Shown here: one piece after another, positions 25,760-35,313 of the stretch | Layout: each line of letters starts with the position of its first letter | How positions within the stretch are numbered: the stretch's first letter is position 1 | The notes under the pieces: generated by a model | Told to the model about the DNA's origin: nothing | What the model saw: only the letters and a program-made list of their open reading frames with translations | Database searches by the model: none | DNA from: Gemmatimonadaceae bacterium | GTDB lineage: Bacteria > Gemmatimonadota > Gemmatimonadetes > Gemmatimonadales > Gemmatimonadaceae | NCBI GenBank assembly: GCA_025931335.1 | Contig: JAICNG010000014.1 | Location: 1-54,845, forward strand | Direction: 5' to 3' | DNA: 54,845 nt | Program-made: the position numbers and the translations under genes

Positions 25760-27435
25760 GCCATGGCCCTCGTGCGGTGCAGGGGTGTCGGGTGTGCCGG
25801 CAGCTCGACGATGGCCGTGGTTCCGCGCCGGGGCGCCGTATCGATGTGAAGCGCGCCCCCGTGGTCGGCGACGAGACGTCGCACGACCGACAGGCCGAGC
25901 CCGGTGCCTTGAGGTTTCGTTGTGTAAAACCCCGCGAGCGCGCGTGTGACCTCGTCCTGCGTCATTCCCCGCCCGGTGTCGGCGACGGTCACGCGTACCA
26001 CGTGATCGGTGCAGTCCGTCGAGAGAGTGACGGAGCCGCCATCGGCGGAGAGACTCTGCACTCCGTTCGCGACGAGATTGTCGAAGATACGGCGCAAGGC
26101 GACCGGATCGCCGAACACCTGCGGCGCGTCCGATTGCAGTCGCAGGTGCAGCGGGACGGCGTACGCGTCGCGAGCTGCGGTCGCGACCTCGCGCAGCACG
26201 GCGTTCACATCCACCGGGCGCCGTTCCGTGCGCGGAGTGAGGCGGGCCCATCGCGTGGCGAGGTCGTCGAGATACGTGACGCTCGACTCGAGCGTGGCGC
26301 GTCGCTCACCGAACACCGTCGCGAGCTCGCCGGGTGCATGCTGCTGGACCTGGGACAAATGGCGCACCACGTTCCGGATGGGGACGAGCCCATTCTTCAT
26401 GTCGTGATTCACCTGTCGCGCCATGTCGCCCACGGTCGCGCGCCGCTCCGCATCGCGCAGACGGGCCGCCCCCGCGCGAAGGCGGCGCGTCATGGCCGCG
26501 AAGCGACGCGCCAGGGTGCCGAGCTCGTCATTGCGGGCGCTGACGGAATCGACGTCAGGCGTATGGAAATCGATCGAGAGTGCCGCGCGAGCCAGGGTCG
26601 CCATCGGGCGGCTCAGCGCCGCCGCGAGCCAGGCGATGAGGACGCCGCCAGCGAGCGCGGCGAGGACAACCGACGCGGCGATCCAGCGATCGACATCGCG
26701 CCGAAGCGTCTGAAGCTCATTCCCTCGTTGCGTGATCGCGAGATACGTGGTCGTGGGCGCGCTCGACGCGTCGTCGACGAATACGAGCGGAAGCGTCTCG
26801 ACCGCACCCGATTCCCGCGCGGCCACAGTGCCCAGGGCGAGTGAGACATCGAGCTCCCCATCGCGACCGAGGCGCGCGAAGAAGGCGGAATCGATCGCGG
26901 TGCCGCCAATCAGAATGAACTCTCGGCCACCGACTCTGGCCCGCACGGTCCGGGCGAGCGCGAGAAAGGAGCCTGCGACCGTCTTCACACGCACGAGTGC
27001 CTGCCCCCCTGGGGCCGCCGCAATGCGTGCGGGCAGCGCCGTGTCGAGGCGCCCAAACTCATTCCGGAAGTGACCGGAGCTGACGATGCGTCCCGAGTCG
27101 TCGTAGACGCGCAGCACCGAAAGCCCCGCGATCTCCATCGCGCCCTCGGCCCAATCGAGCACGTACCGCCGATGCGCGCCATCGCCGCGAACCGCGCCAA
27201 GCCGAAAGCGATTGTCGGATGACAGATCCGCTTCGAGAATCTCGAGTCGCGCGGCGATCGACGCGCTCTCGCGCGCGAGGTCTTGCCGCACGATGTCCAC
27301 GAGCGTTCTCACGCGGCGCTCGTGCTGGGCCGTGAGCCGGTGCGTGACTTCGCGTCGCACACCGTGCGCGAGCACGGCGAGAGGAATGATCGCCGCCACG
27401 ACGAACGCGATGGAGATGCGAGCGCGAAACGTCAT
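25756..27435 (-). CDS. Membrane sensor histidine kinase
   Basis: The 559-residue protein has a transmembrane segment at about 8-28, a periplasmic sensor region to about 240, a second membrane segment near 250-270, a HAMP-like linker, then the kinase. The H-box is VNHDMKNGL with the phosphorylated His, the N-box is DNLVANGVQSL, the G1 box DTGRGMT, the F-box FYTTK and the G2 box GTGLGLSVV. The start overlaps the stop of the upstream lipoprotein gene (ATGA), and the stop overlaps the regulator start. The signal it senses is unknown; the coupled lipoprotein may deliver it. Confidence 0.93.
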   Translation of the reverse strand: MTFRARISIAFVVAAIIPLAVLAHGVRREVTHRLTAQHERRVRTLVDIVRQDLARESASIAARLEILEADLSSDNRFRLGAVRGDGAHRRYVLDWAEGAMEIAGLSVLRVYDDSGRIVSSGHFRNEFGRLDTALPARIAAAPGGQALVRVKTVAGSFLALARTVRARVGGREFILIGGTAIDSAFFARLGRDGELDVSLALGTVAARESGAVETLPLVFVDDASSAPTTTYLAITQRGNELQTLRRDVDRWIAASVVLAALAGGVLIAWLAAALSRPMATLARAALSIDFHTPDVDSVSARNDELGTLARRFAAMTRRLRAGAARLRDAERRATVGDMARQVNHDMKNGLVPIRNVVRHLSQVQQHAPGELATVFGERRATLESSVTYLDDLATRWARLTPRTERRPVDVNAVLREVATAARDAYAVPLHLRLQSDAPQVFGDPVALRRIFDNLVANGVQSLSADGGSVTLSTDCTDHVVRVTVADTGRGMTQDEVTRALAGFYTTKPQGTGLGLSVVRRLVADHGGALHIDTAPRRGTTAIVELPAHPTPLHRTRAMA

Positions 27436-28307
27436 GGCCGCGGCCCCCGCGGTGCAATGGCGTAGGCTCGCGTGTCGATCAACGGACGGAGTGAATGCGA
27501 GCCCACCCACGACGCCTTCGCGGCGATCGCGGCAATCGCGTCGCAGCGGGACGCTCGCGCGACCGAGATGACGTACCCCAGGTCCTCGCCGGCGATGAGC
27601 GCGCTGTCGAGCGCCGAGGCGCTCCTCCCGACGGCGGCGACCTCGCGGTCCTCCGTGAGCGCGACGATGCGCGCCGCGAGCTCCTGCGCGGTGCGGTCGC
27701 CGATGGCGTAGAGAATGCGCCGCGATCGCGTGGGAGCAGCGTGCGGAGGCGTGCCACTCCGGACGGACTCGCATTCCCATGACTCCGCCGCGCGCGCATC
27801 GACCCGCACGGCATCGGGGCCGGTTCCCGCGCCTAACGCGGCGACGGGCGCCGACGAGAGGACCACGTAGGTCCGGTCCCACGGCAACGGCGTGACCTCC
27901 AGATCCGGTCGGGCGGATGCGTAGGCCACGAGATCGAGGTCCTCCGTCGCAAGCACGGCGTACCCGGCGTCGACAGCGTTACGCGCGCCCTCGCTATCGA
28001 GCCGGCGCACCGAGGCGCCCGTGGGGGTGAGGGCGATGCGCACGGCCCAGCGATCGGATGATCCCGTCCCCCACGGACGGAGCCACTCGGCCGCCAGGGC
28101 TTGAGCGCACGTGGCGGGCGGTACGTCGAGCGCGCGAAAGTGGAGTGTGGCCGTGTCGGCGAGTGTCGACGGAGATTCCGCGAGCGCGCACGTGGCCTTG
28201 CCGAGGCTGGGCCCCGGGGACGGGCGTGCTCCACCGCCGCACGCGCCGATCGCGCACAGGGCCCCTGCCCAGACCAGCGTTCTGCCCACCCCCCGACCGC
28301 GACGCAT
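27432..28307 (-). CDS. Lipoprotein resembling a periplasmic substrate-binding protein
   Basis: The 291-residue product has an Arg-rich n-region and a hydrophobic core ending IGAC, a probable lipobox. The mature part (WLRPWGTGSSDRWAVRI, DAGYAVLATEDLDLVAYA, TYVVLSS, GEDLGYVISVARA) has alternating strand/helix character that suggests a PstS-like or other binding-protein fold. That is a judgement from pattern and not a firm family match. It is encoded first in a coupled operon with the histidine kinase and the sigma-54 activator, so it is a good candidate for their ligand-sensing component. ATG 28307 is chosen; a GTG two codons upstream is possible. Confidence 0.75.
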   Translation of the reverse strand: MRRGRGVGRTLVWAGALCAIGACGGGARPSPGPSLGKATCALAESPSTLADTATLHFRALDVPPATCAQALAAEWLRPWGTGSSDRWAVRIALTPTGASVRRLDSEGARNAVDAGYAVLATEDLDLVAYASARPDLEVTPLPWDRTYVVLSSAPVAALGAGTGPDAVRVDARAAESWECESVRSGTPPHAAPTRSRRILYAIGDRTAQELAARIVALTEDREVAAVGRSASALDSALIAGEDLGYVISVARASRCDAIAAIAAKASWVGSHSLRPLIDTRAYAIAPRGPRP

Positions 28308-28394
28308 GGCCACCCGGGATCACGACGGAAAATGCGGAAAGGTCTTTTCCCCTGTATTTGTTACCCCAACGCGTGTTCCCCCCATTAAGACGGG

Positions 28395-28418
28395 ATTAAC
28401 ATGGCATGAGCTGTTAAT
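28395..28418. promoter_or_regulatory. AT-rich dyad, candidate operator
   Basis: ATTAACA at 28395-28401 and TGTTAAT at 28412-28418 form a perfect 7-bp inverted repeat with a 10-base spacer (one helical turn between half-sites). It lies in the divergent region between the sensor operon and a small plus-strand gene and stands out in GC-rich DNA. The region 28308-28496 shows no gene. Confidence 0.5.
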
Positions 28419-28496
28419 GACCTGACGGCACCCCTAGCATCGGGCGCGGGGATCGCGCATTGATAACGGCTTCCGCACGGGCCCGAGGTGGCGAGA

Positions 28497-28835
28497 ATGC
28501 CAGACGCGACCAGACGGTGGATGCGAAGCGAGGAATATCAGCGATACGTGGACATTGCCGCGGGCGCACGGTCCGCGGCGGAGTTGGCCAGGCTGAGAGC
28601 GGAGCTCCGCGCCAACTGGCCAGAGGACGCCACCGCGCAGCTCCTGTCGGAGGTGCTCTACGACCAGGAGCAGTCGTTCGACGACCACGATGGCGCGCGC
28701 GCACAGGCATCGGCGGTGTGGCACGACGATCCAACGCTGTTTCAGCCGCGCCGCACACGGCGCATTTCGGCGGAGATTCCCGCCGTGCCGCCCGAGACGC
28801 CCGCGCCGCCGGACGGCCGAGCGCCTAACGCCTGA
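28497..28835 (+). CDS. Hypothetical protein (112 aa)
   Basis: The family is not recognised. The product is acidic to neutral, predicted mostly helical for the first 80 residues (SEEYQRYVDIAAGARSAAEL, LRAELRANWPEDATAQLLSE), and ends in a Pro-rich tail. ATG 28497 has GAGG nine bases upstream; an in-frame GTG at 28488 is also possible. It is divergent from the sensor operon and has no signal peptide or membrane segment. Confidence 0.6.
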   Translation: MPDATRRWMRSEEYQRYVDIAAGARSAAELARLRAELRANWPEDATAQLLSEVLYDQEQSFDDHDGARAQASAVWHDDPTLFQPRRTRRISAEIPAVPPETPAPPDGRAPNA

Positions 28836-28838
28836 CGG

Positions 28839-29378
28839 TCAGCGCGGCGGCTCGCTGCGGGGATCGGACCGCCGCGCATCGAGGCGGCGGGTAGGCGCCT
28901 CCAGCGCCAGTCCAAGCAGATCCTGGAGCTTCGCGTCCGACATGCTGCGCCAGTCGGCTGGGTAGTGCGGAAGCCGCTTCCGCAGGTTCTCGTCGAGCGT
29001 CTCGAAAGCCAGCCACCCGTGCTCGAACTCTCCCAGGTTCGACTCCCGTTTCGAGCCGCGGGAGCGGGTGGGCGTCACAGCCCACACCCGCCACGCCCTG
29101 CCGTCGTGATCGGTGAACTCGCGAATGGTCTCGCCCGCCGTCGCGCTGTCGGTCGCCGCCCGTTCGTTTCGTCGCTTGCGAAGGGACACCACGTCCTTCG
29201 CGGCGCGCGCCGCGGCGAGGAGCGAGTCGCTCAATTTCGCCAGCTCGGCGGTGGATTCATCCGACACTTCCCGCGTGTCGGGAGCGCACGCCTCCTGGAG
29301 CTTCTCGGCGAGCTCCGCTTCAGTGTGCTGGAGGGCGACGACGACGGGATCCGACTGCGGCGACGGAGGCGTGGTCAT
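28839..29378 (-). CDS. Hypothetical protein with a WRVW-containing domain shared with its neighbour (179 aa)
   Basis: The N-terminal 85 residues are helical and rich in Ala, Glu and Ser. The C-terminal part carries a domain with the pattern REFTDHDGRAWRVWAVTP, then GWLAFE, then LPHYPADW and a final helix LQDLLGLA. The same pattern makes up the next minus-strand gene (REFTDEKGSRWRVW, GWLAFE, PARWEG, LGHLLEQA), so the two genes are paralogues. The domain looks like a small beta sheet plus helix; I do not know its function. It is encoded 75 bases downstream of the paralogue. Confidence 0.65.
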   Translation of the reverse strand: MTTPPSPQSDPVVVALQHTEAELAEKLQEACAPDTREVSDESTAELAKLSDSLLAAARAAKDVVSLRKRRNERAATDSATAGETIREFTDHDGRAWRVWAVTPTRSRGSKRESNLGEFEHGWLAFETLDENLRKRLPHYPADWRSMSDAKLQDLLGLALEAPTRRLDARRSDPRSEPPR

Positions 29379-29453
29379 GCGATGGGCTCATGCGCAAGAC
29401 GTTGGGTAGCGGCGATATATGGGATCCCTCCGCGCAACCCTCGTGCCTTGCCC

Positions 29454-29753
29454 TCAAGCACCATCACTCGGGGGCTGAGCGTCTCGCCGACGCCATGACT
29501 CATTGTCCCCCAACAGGGGGCGTGCCTGCTCGAGGAGGTGCCCCAACTCCGCCTCGGTCGCGCCCTCCCAGCGGGCAGGAATGGGAGCGAGGCGCCGCTT
29601 CTCGCCCCCGCCTACAGGCTCGAACGCGAGCCACCCGTTGATGACGCTCTGAAGGTGATCTTCCGCGCGCGTGGCCGAGTGCATGCTCTCGGGACGAATG
29701 TCCCACACCCGCCAGCGACTTCCCTTCTCGTCCGTGAACTCTCGCAGCGCCAT
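29454..29753 (-). CDS. Hypothetical small protein, paralogue of the 28839-29378 product (99 aa)
   Basis: From ATG 29753 the protein is almost only the shared domain: LREFTDEKGSRWRVWDIRP at the N-terminus, INGWLAFEP in the middle, and PARWEGATEAELGHLLEQA near the end. An in-frame start at 29789 would add 12 residues. No signal peptide is present, so it is probably cytoplasmic. Function is unknown. The proximity of two copies suggests duplication followed by addition of an N-terminal helical region in the other copy. Confidence 0.65.
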   Translation of the reverse strand: MALREFTDEKGSRWRVWDIRPESMHSATRAEDHLQSVINGWLAFEPVGGGEKRRLAPIPARWEGATEAELGHLLEQARPLLGDNESWRRRDAQPPSDGA

Positions 29754-29801
29754 GCGCCGCGCCGGTGCACGACGTGTACCCTCGTGCACGGAAGGGTCAG
29801 A

Positions 29802-31001
29802 TCATCTCGATGTGAGCACCCGGAATGGGACCACGCGCTCCGCCTCGTCCCATTGGAGGCGCAGCAAGTTGACGCCGCCGTCCGTCTCGGCCTTGATCGT
29901 GAACGTCTCGACCGGTGTCGCCAGCGGTCGCGCCGAAAGGCGCACGCGGCCCAGATCCTTCGCCGGATCGTGCGCGGTGCCCGTCTGGCCGGTCTCGCGG
30001 TTGATGATCAGCCAGCCCCCATCACGCTCGGGGACGGAGAAGAGCGTGTAGCGGCCGGCTGGAACGGCGAGGGTGTCGGCTCCCGTGCCGAAGACGAGAT
30101 CGCGATCGGTCTCGAAATGCGTGGCCTCGTTGGCGCCGGTGCGCCACACGGTCCCGAAGGGGACCAGCGCGCCCCAGATCGCGCGCCCTCGCTTCGACGG
30201 GGTGCCATGATCGAGGGAGATTGTCGCCCCCGCGACGACGCCGCTGGTCCGCGCGCGACCGGACAGCGCGCCGAAGCTTCGGCCGGCAGCATCCTGAGAC
30301 GTCCACCGGCGCACGACGTCGTCGATCGGCATCCACGGCCGGCGTTCAACAAGGAGCTTGCGGGTCGTCGCGCCCGCGTCGAGCGCGATGAGTCGACCGG
30401 AGGCATCGACGCGAAGCCGCATCGTTCCGCGGGACGGGTGCGTGATCGTCATGCTGTCGGTGCCCACGCGGCCGAGGGCGAAGGTAGAGACTCGCGACCC
30501 GGTGAGCAGAGGCTGTGGTGATTCGCCGACCCCGCTGGCCCTGAATCGCATGAGCGCGATCTCGTACGGCCAGTGCACCATGTCGATGAATGGCAGCACC
30601 TTGGGATCGGCACGCACCGTGCGCGTACGTCGCTGGTCGCCGGCGGTGGTCTCAATGCGCAGCGAGTCGCCCGCGCGCGTCACGATCTCGCGACGGGCGG
30701 GAGTGGCGCCCCCTCCGGTCGTGTCGAACGTCGTCGCCTCCATTCGCTCGAGCATCCCCGACGGCGACAGCTCCAGCACATACACGGTTCGCGACGTCCG
30801 AGGCACGCGCATCGCGACTTCGGCTTCCACGCGCCGCGGCGAGCGGACGACGCGCTCGACGACGAGCGTATCCGCGCCGAGGCGGGTGACGAAGGCGGCG
30901 CTGTCGAGCGCGGCCTTCGTGCCCTGCGCAAAGACGGCCGATGGAGCGGTGGCGGCGAGTATGCCAGCGAACACCAGAGTGGCACGACCCAATACGAACA
31001 T
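29802..31001 (-). CDS. Secreted DUF2911-domain protein
   Basis: The 399-residue product has a cleavable signal peptide ending near AVFAQ (residue 26). The C-terminal third matches the DUF2911 pattern: RAIWGALVPFGTVWRTGANEAT, then LAVPAGRYTLFSVP and WLIINRETGQTG. The middle part is beta-rich and not recognised. DUF2911 proteins are common secreted proteins of unknown function in environmental bacteria. The start has GAGGTAGGAA directly upstream. Confidence 0.85.
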   Translation of the reverse strand: MFVLGRATLVFAGILAATAPSAVFAQGTKAALDSAAFVTRLGADTLVVERVVRSPRRVEAEVAMRVPRTSRTVYVLELSPSGMLERMEATTFDTTGGGATPARREIVTRAGDSLRIETTAGDQRRTRTVRADPKVLPFIDMVHWPYEIALMRFRASGVGESPQPLLTGSRVSTFALGRVGTDSMTITHPSRGTMRLRVDASGRLIALDAGATTRKLLVERRPWMPIDDVVRRWTSQDAAGRSFGALSGRARTSGVVAGATISLDHGTPSKRGRAIWGALVPFGTVWRTGANEATHFETDRDLVFGTGADTLAVPAGRYTLFSVPERDGGWLIINRETGQTGTAHDPAKDLGRVRLSARPLATPVETFTIKAETDGGVNLLRLQWDEAERVVPFRVLTSR

Positions 31002-31128
31002 TTCCTACCTCACTCGTCCTGGTCCATGTAAGGAAACTGTATCTCCTACGCACACAGGGAGAAATGCGCTGGCTGCGCCGGGGGGCAGCGTTACCATCGT
31101 CCCACCCCCCACCCAGGGAGCAGGTTCC

Positions 31129-31890
31129 ATGCGCTTGCGCGGTTCGATCAGGGTCGTTGCCGCGCTCGCCGGCGCGCTCATTGGCCTGACCTGCTCCAGC
31201 GCGCCGGCGGGTCCCACCGTGCCGCCATTCATTGGGGACGGGCGGCGCGTCCTCTTCATCGGCAACAGTCTCACGTACTGGAACGATCTCCCGCTCATTG
31301 CGCAGTCGCTCGCCGATTCGGCCGGCGGCGCTTCGCTGGCGGTGATGGTCGTGGCGTTTCCCGATTTCAGTCTCGACGATCACCGGGCGGAGGGGACCGC
31401 GCAACGCGCGATCGCGCGCGGCGAGTGGGAGGTGGTGGTGTTGCAGCAGGGTCCATCGTCCCTGCCGGAGAATCGGGCGCAGCTGCGCGCGGCGGTCGGC
31501 GCGCTGAACGACGAGATCCGCGCCGTGGGCGCGATTCCGGCGCTGTACTCGGTGTGGCCGTCGGATGCGCGGCGCGCCGACTTCGACCGGGCGATCGAGT
31601 CGTACACGCTCGCCGCGCAGGACGTGAATGGAATGCTCTTCCCTGTCGCCGCGGCCTGGCTTGCGGCGTGGCGACGGGATCCAACACTCGCGCTGTACTC
31701 ACCGGATGGCCTGCACCCGTCGGCCGCCGGCTCGTATCTCGCGGCGCTCGTTATGTACGGCGTGCTGTACGAGCGGTCCCCGGTGGGGCTCCCGGCGCGC
31801 GTGCGGCTCGCCTCGGGGGCCCAAATCGACGTGACGCCGGAGGTTGCGGCGGTGCTTCAGGCTGCGGCGGCGGAGGTTCTCGATCGCTGA
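31129..31890 (+). CDS. SGNH/GDSL-like hydrolase lipoprotein
   Basis: The 253-residue product has a signal sequence with lipobox GLTC, placing it on the outside of the membrane. The mature part follows the SGNH fold: block I is FIGNSLTYWNDLP, with Ser in a GNSL variant of GDSL, and block V is SPDGLHPSAAGSYLAAL with the catalytic Asp and His. The substrate is unknown; members act on acylated polysaccharides or lipids. ATG 31129 was chosen because it opens the signal peptide. Confidence 0.85.
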   Translation: MRLRGSIRVVAALAGALIGLTCSSAPAGPTVPPFIGDGRRVLFIGNSLTYWNDLPLIAQSLADSAGGASLAVMVVAFPDFSLDDHRAEGTAQRAIARGEWEVVVLQQGPSSLPENRAQLRAAVGALNDEIRAVGAIPALYSVWPSDARRADFDRAIESYTLAAQDVNGMLFPVAAAWLAAWRRDPTLALYSPDGLHPSAAGSYLAALVMYGVLYERSPVGLPARVRLASGAQIDVTPEVAAVLQAAAAEVLDR

Positions 31891-31943
31891 GCGGCTCCGC
31901 CGCGCACTGGACGAAGACTCCGCGAGGCGCTAGTCTCGCGCCC

Positions 31944-32869
31944 ATGACTCTCGCCCGCACGCTGCTCCTTCGCGCGTCCCGGAGTGAATGGCTTGCCGGC
32001 CAGTTCAGGAAGCACGAGTTCACTCGGCGTGCGGTGAAGAGCTTTCTGCCGGGCGAGGAGCTCGGTGCCGCGCTCGACGCGGCCGCCGGCCTGGCGACGG
32101 AGGGGCTTGGCTCCGTCATTACCAACCTGGGCGAGCGCGTGACGACCCGTGGGGAGGCCGCCGCGGTTCGCGAGCACTACCTCGGTGCGCTCGATGCGAT
32201 CCAGGCACGTGCGCTCCCCACGCAGCTGTCGGTGAAGCTGACGCATCTCGGCCTCGATGCGGGGCGCGACGCCTGCGCGTCCGACGTGGCGAAGCTCGCC
32301 GCGCACGCCGCGACGGTCGGTTCGTTCGTGTGGATCGACATGGAGGAATCGCACTACGTCGATGCGACGCTGGGGATTTTCCGGGAGATCCGCGCGTCGC
32401 ACGCCAACGTCGGCTTGTGCCTCCAGGCGTATCTGCACCGCAGTCCGATGGACATCGAGACGCTCCTTGCCCTCCAACCGTCGATTCGTCTGGTCAAGGG
32501 CGCCTATCGAGAGCCGGCCGCACGTGCGCTGACGCGCCGTCACGACATCGATGCGGCGTACCTGTCGATGGGGCGGCGACTTCTGGATCAGGCGGCGCGC
32601 GGTGCGGGAATGCCCGTCTTCGGCACGCACGACACGCGGTTGATCGAGGCGCTGCGCATGCACGCGAGTGGGCGACGTCTGCCTCCCCACGCGTACGAGG
32701 TGCACATGCTGTATGGCATCGCGACGGCGACGCAGCGCGCTCTGGCGACGGCAGGGACGCGGGTGCGCACGCTCATCAGCTACGGGACGCACTGGTTCCC
32801 CTGGTACATGCGGCGGCTCGCCGAGCGCCCCGCGAACATGTGGTTCGTCGTCCAGAACGTCTTCCGCCA

Positions 32870-32873
<4 letters not shown>
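31944..32873 (+). CDS. Monofunctional proline dehydrogenase
   Basis: This FAD enzyme oxidises proline to pyrroline-5-carboxylate. The 309-residue protein carries the PRODH barrel signatures: SVKLTHLGLD near residue 95, FVWIDMEESHYVD near 130, RLVKGAYREPA near 185 with the FAD/substrate Arg, and FGTHDTRLIEA near 230. It is the short monofunctional type, without the P5C dehydrogenase domain of PutA. Its stop overlaps the nhaA start (ATGA), an unusual pairing that may link proline catabolism with pH or sodium homeostasis. Confidence 0.92.
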
Positions 32874-34197
<1,324 letters not shown>

Positions 34198-34204
<7 letters not shown>

Positions 34205-34274
34205 GGAATGAGGACCGAGGAGTGAGGAAATCCATGATCGGGATTCCCTCACTCCTCAGTCCTCACCTCATTTG
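34198..34274. repeat. Inverted repeat carrying the stop codons of two convergent genes
   Basis: The left arm (34198-34228) and right arm (34246-34274, other strand) both begin CAAATGAGG and continue with GAGGAC-GAGGAGTGAGG-like sequence. The nhaA stop TGA is in the left arm and the stop of the convergent lipoprotein gene is in the right arm, so both proteins end in Lys-stop encoded by the repeat. It could act as a bidirectional terminator but lacks a long T run. Confidence 0.8.
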
Positions 34275-35110
34275 ATTCTCAGAATCACCCACGAGGGCGT
34301 CGGAACACGATCCTCGAGGGCCGGATGAAAGCGGTAGCGCGCCAGCTCCGCGACGAGGCGCGCGCGATCGACCCCCCTCGCCGCCACGCGCGAAATCTCG
34401 GCGTGCGCGATGGCGCCGGTGGTGTCGATCAGCACGCGCAGCGTCAACACCTCGTCGCCGATGGCGGTGACGTCGGGCGCGATGGCCGCGGAGTCGACCG
34501 TTAGGCGCGCGGTGTCTCGGACCGGGACACCGGCGACCACTCGCTCGACGGTCGAGCGAGGCGTGCCGGCGGGCGCGGGAACGCCGCGGACGATCCAATC
34601 GGGCGCGGGGAAGGCGTCCGGCTCCCGCTCATCGATCGTGGCAACGTTGGCGAAGGCGAGCGGCTCGATGCGTGCGAGCACCGGCGGACACACTTCCCTT
34701 CGCCCGAGCGCGAGCGATGCCGACTCGCCGGTCGAGGCATGCAGACGTGCGCCCCAGCCCTCGTCGCTGCGCGGAACCCGCAGATGCGCCTCGATGATCC
34801 CCCGAATCGAATCGGCCGTGCTCACCGGCATGCGCCGGTCGATCACGCGAGCGCGCTCCGTGCGGCCGGACGCATCGAACGAGAGGGCAATGAGGACGCT
34901 GCCTTCTGGCCGAGTGCGCAGCACCGCCGCAACCGCGGCCGAGTCGAGCATGGCCGACAGAGCGGGCAACTCGCGCGGCTGAAACGCGTCGGAGTAGCAC
35001 GCCTGCCCCTGCGGCGGTCGCCATCGCCCGAAGGCGATCGGAACGGTGCCCGGGTTCGACGTGGCCTGCGCGCACGCGGCGAGGCCGATGAGGATCGGCC
35101 CCATGCGCAC
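34268..35110 (-). CDS. Putative lipoprotein of unknown function
   Basis: The product, about 280 residues, begins with a short hydrophobic leader ILIGLAAC with a probable lipobox. A GTG start at 35110 supplies the basic residue expected before it, and ATG 35104 is the alternative. The C-terminal 80 residues (VLTLRVLIDTTGAIAHAEIS, ARLVAELARYRFHPALEDRVP) resemble the TonB C-terminal-like repeats found in lipoproteins of this kind, and a similar segment occurs near residue 75 (VLIALSFDASGRTERARV). Function is unknown. Its stop codon is inside an inverted repeat. Confidence 0.65.
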   Translation of the reverse strand: MRMGPILIGLAACAQATSNPGTVPIAFGRWRPPQGQACYSDAFQPRELPALSAMLDSAAVAAVLRTRPEGSVLIALSFDASGRTERARVIDRRMPVSTADSIRGIIEAHLRVPRSDEGWGARLHASTGESASLALGRREVCPPVLARIEPLAFANVATIDEREPDAFPAPDWIVRGVPAPAGTPRSTVERVVAGVPVRDTARLTVDSAAIAPDVTAIGDEVLTLRVLIDTTGAIAHAEISRVAARGVDRARLVAELARYRFHPALEDRVPTPSWVILRIK

Positions 35111-35313
35111 GATGCGCGCGGCTGGGAGGAAGGAAGGTGGCAAAGACGGAAGTGTGTCCCCGATGGCCAATGTGTGGGGCGCGCAGAGGATGTCAACGTG
35201 ACTCGCGACCCCCCGATGTGAACATTGCGCAAACATGTTGACGAGGTCCGGCATAACGATCATCGTCCGGTCCCGTCGTCGTCCGCAACGCAACGCCGAG
35301 CACCGCGCCGTCC

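Noticed and set aside
28395-28418. Sigma-54 promoter at TGGCATGAGCTGTTAA
   Set aside because: The -12 GC is missing; only the -24 half matches. It is better described as an AT-rich dyad.
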